DNA from: Devosia sp. | GTDB lineage: Bacteria; Pseudomonadota; Alphaproteobacteria; Rhizobiales; Devosiaceae | Direction of reading: 5' to 3' | DNA length: 64,000 bases | Assembly: GCF_017307495.1 (NCBI RefSeq) | Contig: NZ_JAFKHE010000015.1 | Coordinates: 248,001 to 312,000, forward strand | Shown: one piece after another, positions 60,301 through 64,000 of the stretch | Numbering within the stretch: position 1 is the first letter of the stretch | Layout: the number at the start of each line of letters is the position of its first letter | Made by a program: the position numbers and the translations under genes | The notes under the pieces: generated by a model | Told to the model about the DNA's origin: nothing | Database searches by the model: none | What the model saw: only the letters and a program-made list of their open reading frames with translations

Positions 60301-61284
60301 ATGTCACCGGACGGAGGGGCTGAGTTGGACTACGGATTTGCATTCAGGCCGGGGGAACTCGACCGGGCGGCGCAGCTGCGGCCGGCCGACGCGGCGCGGG
60401 GCGACGCGCGGGCGCGGGCGCTGGTGTTCTGGCGCGGCAAGATCCTCGCCGACGAGACGGGCCGGCCGGTACCGGTGGCGCTGGACCACCCGGCCTTCGT
60501 CGATGCGCGCGAGGCGCCGCTGTTCGTCGGGCTGACGCCGGACGGACCGCGTTTCGCGGTGGACCTGCCGCTGTGGTCGCCGCCCGAGGATGCGACGACG
60601 ATCGGGCAGTTCATCGACCAGAGCCAGCAGGTGCACCCCGGATTTCCGGAGGCGAAGTTCGTCGAGATTCGCGGCCTGATGCCGCGACTGGCGCGCCTTG
60701 ACGGCGAGTGCATCGCCACCGGCCGCGCGCTGATCGGCTGGCACGCGGCGCACCGGTTCTGCGCCAATTGCGGTGCGCCGAGCGCGGTGGAGAGCGCCGG
60801 CTGGGTGCGCAAGTGCCCGCAATGCGGCACGCAGCACTTTCCGCGCACCGACCCGGTGGTGATCATGGCGATCACACGCGGCGACCGCCTGCTGCTTGGG
60901 CGCAGCCCGGCCTGGCCGGAGCGCATGTATTCGCTGCTCGCCGGCTTCGTCGAGCCCGGCGAGACGATCGAGGCCGCGGTGCGGCGCGAGACGCTGGAGG
61001 AGAGCGCCATCAAGGTCGGGCCAGTGCAGTACATCGCCTCGCAGCCCTGGCCGTTCCCGATGTCGCTGATGTTCGGCTGCCACGGCGAGGCGCTGAGCGA
61101 GGAGATCACGGTCGACCCGATGGAGCTGTCCGACGCGCGCTGGGTAAGCCGCGACGAGGTGCTGCAAATCCTGGCCGGCGCGCATCCCCAGATCAACCAG
61201 CCGAGGCCCGGGGCCATCGCGGGCGCGCTGATCGAGGCCTGGGTGCACGGCAAGCTGTTCGACGCGGGGTACTGGGGGAACTGA
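60301..61284 (+). CDS. nudC: NAD(+) diphosphatase / RNA decapping enzyme NudC
   Basis: A 327-residue enzyme. The zinc ribbon is FCANCGAPS plus KCPQCGTQHFPRTDP; the Nudix box is GFVEPGETIEAAVRRETLEE; and the NudC-specific SQPWPFPMSLMFG follows. It hydrolyses NADH and removes NAD caps from RNA. The start is the ATG 9 bases after the other Nudix gene. Confidence 0.95.
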   Translation: MSPDGGAELDYGFAFRPGELDRAAQLRPADAARGDARARALVFWRGKILADETGRPVPVALDHPAFVDAREAPLFVGLTPDGPRFAVDLPLWSPPEDATTIGQFIDQSQQVHPGFPEAKFVEIRGLMPRLARLDGECIATGRALIGWHAAHRFCANCGAPSAVESAGWVRKCPQCGTQHFPRTDPVVIMAITRGDRLLLGRSPAWPERMYSLLAGFVEPGETIEAAVRRETLEESAIKVGPVQYIASQPWPFPMSLMFGCHGEALSEEITVDPMELSDARWVSRDEVLQILAGAHPQINQPRPGAIAGALIEAWVHGKLFDAGYWGN

Positions 61285-61378
61285 GGGGGCAGGGGCTCTG
61301 TCCTCCGCTCGGGGGGAGAAGGTGCCCGAAGGGCGAAGGGTGCAGAGGCGCTGCGGCTCGATTCGGCCGTGAAGCGCT

Positions 61379-62329
61379 TCAGATCGACAGCACCACGGCC
61401 CCGCGCTTGCGGCCGCTGTCGACATAGGCATAGGCCTCCCGAATCTCTTCGAGCTGATAGACGCGGTCGATCACCGGCTTGATCTTGCCGGCTGCCAGCA
61501 GGTCGGCCAGCAGCTGCAGGTCCTCCGGCCGCTCTGCCGAAGTGCCGCCGACGATGCGCCGGCCGCCCTTGGGCCGGCGGAACATGTCCTCGGGCGCAGC
61601 CAGCACGGCCAGCAGGGCCCCGGTCGGCGCGAGGATGGGTTCGCATCGGGCGTAAGGGGCATTCCCGACCGTATCCATCACCAGATCGTAGACGTTGGAC
61701 TCCCTGGCGAAATCGGTCGTCGCATAGTCGATCACCCGGTGGGCCCCGAGCGAGCGCACCAGCTCGGCGTTACCCGCACTGCAGACGCCGGTGACCTCGG
61801 CGCCGAAATGCCTGGCCAACTGCACGGCGTAGGCGCCGACACAGCCCGAGGCGCCGTTGACCAGCACCTTCTGCCCCGCCTGGATCCTGGCCCGGTTGAA
61901 GAAGTCGAGCGCCGTGACGCCGCCGAACGGCACGCCTGCTGCGTCTTCGAACGAGAGGTTCTGCGGCATCAAGGCGACGCATTCGCTCTCGCGCACCAGC
62001 TTGTACTCGGCATGGCAGCCAAAGACGTCGATGCCGAATACCCGGTCGCCCGGCTTGAACCTGGTCACCGCCTTGCCGACCGCCTCGACCGTTCCGGCGA
62101 ACTCCACGCCCAGCACCTTCCTGCGCGGCCCGAAGATGCCGATCATCAGCCGCCCGGGGATCGCGAACGGCTCTGGCAGGTTGAAGGCCCGAAGCCGCGC
62201 ATCGCCGGAGGTAACCGAACTCGCCGCCAGCTTGACGAGAAGGTCGCGCGCGCCCGGCGCGGGCTTGGGCACCTCCTCGATCGAAACGACATCCGGGGGG
62301 CCGTACTTCTTGTAGACAGCAGCTCTCAT
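61379..62329 (-). CDS. Medium-chain NAD(P)-dependent alcohol dehydrogenase/quinone reductase
   Basis: A 316-residue protein of the zinc-independent MDR group: KKYGPPDVVSIEEVPKPAPG, GVEFAGTVEAVGKAVTRFKP, VLVNGASGCVGAYAVQLARH and the ending LEEIREAYAYVDSGRKRGAVV. No zinc ligands are seen. Such enzymes reduce quinones or enones with NADPH; the substrate is open. It is transcribed alone, convergent with nudC. Confidence 0.9.
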   Translation of the reverse strand: MRAAVYKKYGPPDVVSIEEVPKPAPGARDLLVKLAASSVTSGDARLRAFNLPEPFAIPGRLMIGIFGPRRKVLGVEFAGTVEAVGKAVTRFKPGDRVFGIDVFGCHAEYKLVRESECVALMPQNLSFEDAAGVPFGGVTALDFFNRARIQAGQKVLVNGASGCVGAYAVQLARHFGAEVTGVCSAGNAELVRSLGAHRVIDYATTDFARESNVYDLVMDTVGNAPYARCEPILAPTGALLAVLAAPEDMFRRPKGGRRIVGGTSAERPEDLQLLADLLAAGKIKPVIDRVYQLEEIREAYAYVDSGRKRGAVVLSI

Positions 62330-62382
62330 GGCATCCTCATTATGGGGCGGGGTTCAGTCTAGGGGGGCTCTTGGGTCGGCCG

Positions 62383-62610
62383 TCAGCCCTTGGGCGGTTC
62401 GGCCTTCCACTGGAAGACCTCGCCGATCGGCACGCCGAACACCTCGGCGATGCGAAATGCCGCTTCCAGCGACGGCGAGTATTTGTTCTGCTCGATAGCC
62501 GCGATGGTCTGCCGGGTCATGCCAATGCGATCAGCCAGCTCCTGCTGCGTCATCTCGTCATGGTCGAAGCGCAACCGTCGGATCGTGTTGGAAATCGGCG
62601 GCGCGGCCAT
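62383..62610 (-). CDS. Small XRE-type helix-turn-helix regulator
   Basis: A 75-residue protein that is essentially one HTH domain: DEMTQQELADRIGMTRQTIA, then IEQNKYSPSLEAAFRIAEVF and GEVFQW. This is the YozG-like subgroup, often encoded with a small membrane protein. Its ATG shares a base with the stop of the upstream membrane gene (TGATG). It probably represses its own operon. Confidence 0.92.
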   Translation of the reverse strand: MAAPPISNTIRRLRFDHDEMTQQELADRIGMTRQTIAAIEQNKYSPSLEAAFRIAEVFGVPIGEVFQWKAEPPKG

Positions 62611-63074
62611 CAGCCGAGCACCCGGAAGCGGACGATGATGATGATCTCGGCCAGCAGATTGGTGGCGACGGCGGCGAACAGCAGCGCGTTGGCCATGACG
62701 ATGGCAAAGCTTCCGACCGGATCGGCTGGAAAGCCTGCCGCAAAGTCCCTGCCCCAAAGCAGGGCCGCCGCCGAAATGCCGAGTACCGCCCACTCGAACA
62801 GCGGCTTGGTCAGCCTGGCCGCGCCGCTTTCCATCTGCTTTTCCAGCTCGTCGGGGCTGGCGCCAAAATCCTTCAGCCGCCGCCGGGAGGCGAGCAGGTT
62901 CAGGCCGAGCAGGAGGACCAGCGTGATCCCCATGCAGGCGAGGAACAGCGTCCACAGCGCCTGCCCATCGAGCGCGCGCGCGCTGACGCCGCGCCAGACT
63001 TCGGAAAAATAGTACCCCCACACCACCAGCGTGGTGATGACGGCGATCCATGCCGTTTTCTCGCGGAAGGCCAT
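62610..63074 (-). CDS. Four-segment membrane protein coupled to an HTH regulator
   Basis: A 154-residue protein with four membrane segments (TAWIAVITTLVVWGYYFS, LFLACMGITLVLLLGLNLL, EWAVLGISAAALLWGR and the AIVMANALLFAAVATNLLAE helix) and a charged loop (RRRLKDFGASPDELEKQ) in the middle. This matches the partners of small XRE regulators in many bacteria (DUF2178/DUF2975-like), function unknown. Start MAFREKT is chosen; an ATG six codons earlier is possible. Confidence 0.8.
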   Translation of the reverse strand: MAFREKTAWIAVITTLVVWGYYFSEVWRGVSARALDGQALWTLFLACMGITLVLLLGLNLLASRRRLKDFGASPDELEKQMESGAARLTKPLFEWAVLGISAAALLWGRDFAAGFPADPVGSFAIVMANALLFAAVATNLLAEIIIIVRFRVLG

Positions 63075-63109
63075 CTGACGCGCTCCATGCACATTTCCTG
63101 GGCGCTATA

Positions 63110-63140
63110 TCTAGTATTTCTGACGTGATGTCTATTATTT
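63110..63140 (-). promoter_or_regulatory. Direct repeats, candidate operator of the HTH operon
   Basis: TCTAGTATTT (63110-63119) and TCTATTATTT (63131-63140) are near-identical and 21 bases apart, two helical turns. They lie in an AT-rich patch 36 bases upstream of the membrane-protein gene, where its promoter should be. Confidence 0.45.
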
Positions 63141-63623
63141 TTAACATAGCGACGAAGATTTTTGGCGAGGATGGACCCGAGCGCCCCAACGGACCTCACG
63201 ACACTTCTCTCCACCGGTCGCGCTCGTGGCTGAGAGGGCCGACGTCGAGGGCGAGGCTTGATCCACCGCAGTTCTTTCGCGAAGGGCCGCTATTGGCGTC
63301 GCGAAACGGACGTTGCCACCCCCTCAGCGGCGACTGGAAAGAAGGCCGCCTCACTCTCACCATGCCGCCGCTATACCCCTCACGCCCATCACGATTTGGC
63401 AGGAAAGCCACAATCGGAGGAGGCGGGCTTGAAATTCGACTGCAGGTCCATGATTTTGCGTGGACGCGTTGCCGGCCATGGTGCTAATGCGCGTTTCAGG
63501 CGTCAGGAGGCGCCCAGGATGGAGAAGGCTTTTCACGTGACCCGACGACCGTAAGCGGTCGCAGCCGGCCCTGCCGTTTGCCGGCATGTATGTCCTCGTC
63601 TCTCGAATTCCTGGACTCGTCAC
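63141..63623. other. 483-base stretch without a supported gene
   Basis: Short open frames occur on both strands, but none has a ribosome site, domain signature or conserved look. No hairpin longer than about 6 bp and no member of the repeat families was noticed. It lies between the divergent HTH operon and the acetyltransferase gene; the final 80 bases should hold the latter's promoter. Confidence 0.5.
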
Positions 63624-64000
63624 ATGATCGCGCCGTCCCTCTCCGTCGCTGCCGACGCTGCGCCCTCGCAAGCCGGCATGCCCACCGTTCGCTTCGCCAC
63701 CCCCGAAGACGACCCGTTCGTCGAGGACCTGCAGGCCATCGCCTTCGGGCCCGGCCGCTTTGCCCGTACCGCTTTCCGCGTCCGCGAGCGCTTTCCGATC
63801 GACACGTCGCTGAGCCTCATCGCCGAGGTCAACGGCGTGCCGTGCGGCTCGGTCTGGATGACGCCGATCAGTGTCGGCGGCATCGATGGCTATTTGCTCG
63901 GCCCGCTGGCGACGCATCCCGATTTCCGCAAGCGCGGCGCCGGCAAGCTGCTGGCGAAAGAGGTGACCCGTCTTGCGCTCGAGCGCGGCGAGGGCAGCTT
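63624..64000 (+). CDS. GNAT N-acetyltransferase (N-terminal part)
   Basis: The frame runs off the window end; 125 residues are visible. After a variable start (MIAPSLSVAADAAPSQAGM) the fold begins VRFATPEDDPFVEDLQAIAFG, and the acetyl-CoA site is LLGPLATHPDFRKRGAGKLL, with the R/Q-x-x-G-x-G pattern. This is the YhbS-like (COG3153) type. The substrate is unknown. An in-frame ATG at residue 19 (MPTVRF) is an alternative start. Confidence 0.85.
   Translation, partial: MIAPSLSVAADAAPSQAGMPTVRFATPEDDPFVEDLQAIAFGPGRFARTAFRVRERFPIDTSLSLIAEVNGVPCGSVWMTPISVGGIDGYLLGPLATHPDFRKRGAGKLLAKEVTRLALERGEGS

Overview
The window is high-GC, gene-dense DNA from an alphaproteobacterium. The gene families, repeat types and operon styles look like Hyphomicrobiales, perhaps Devosia or a relative; that placement is inference, since no rRNA gene or tRNA was seen. 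About 66 genes are supported, two of them cut by the window edges. No prophage, insertion sequence or CRISPR array was found. Mobile-like signal is limited to two families of dispersed intergenic palindromic repeats.

Region by region. (1) 1-3.7 kb: end of a GlsB/YeaQ-type membrane protein, an acetyltransferase, a secreted 5'-nucleotidase with a Met/Pro/Ala-rich tail, and a ThuA-domain protein. (2) 3.8-7.3 kb: an envelope-stress locus. An nrsF-type anti-sigma gene and an ECF sigma gene diverge from a secreted Met-rich peptide, a cytochrome b and a Tat-exported molybdoenzyme. Two exact divergent copies of a sigma-F-type promoter (GTAACC-N16-CGAA) lie between the halves. The gene set matches the MrpX/YedZ1/YedY1 hypochlorite-defence system known from Azospira. 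(3) 8-16 kb: a DEAD-box helicase, small proteins, a deaminase, part of ureide metabolism (allA, ureidoglycine aminohydrolase), and an ArsR/SRPBCC/VOC operon. (4) 16.4-36.5 kb: a large purine-degradation block. It holds a PuuE allantoinase fused to OHCU decarboxylase, uraH, xdhABC, a BMP-type ABC importer, membrane urate hydroxylase PuuD, guanine deaminase, malate synthase G, a CocE-type hydrolase and adenine deaminase. Read together, imported purines are deaminated, oxidised to urate and opened to allantoin. The ureide steps yield glyoxylate, and malate synthase feeds that into central metabolism. Allantoate amidohydrolase is not in the window. (5) 36.6-41.5 kb: topoisomerase IB and two adjacent CHASE4 cyclic-di-GMP enzymes. 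(6) 41.6-48.2 kb: a ROK regulator divergent from a Frc-like sugar ABC importer, a polyol-type dehydrogenase and an SDR. (7) 48.2-51.7 kb: an MFS exporter divergent from soxR with a textbook SoxR box, MgtC, a DUF3008 protein and a secreted Cys-containing protein. (8) 51.69-52.10 kb: a run of eight consecutive, mutually unrelated hairpins. On the + strand most loops carry GGA. This is the most unexplained signal in the window. (9) 52.1-64 kb: a receiver-only protein divergent from a membrane TPR protein, AcuI-type reductase, an SMR exporter, MurD2 plus MurL (the alternative L-Glu/epimerase route to D-Glu in peptidoglycan), a phosphoesterase, two Nudix hydrolases, an MDR dehydrogenase, an HTH/membrane-protein pair, and the start of an acetyltransferase.

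Many operons show stop/start overlaps (ATGA, GTGA, TGATG). Several spacers inside operons hold the palindromic repeats, and in one case a repeat appears to have become coding sequence at the end of the cytochrome b gene.
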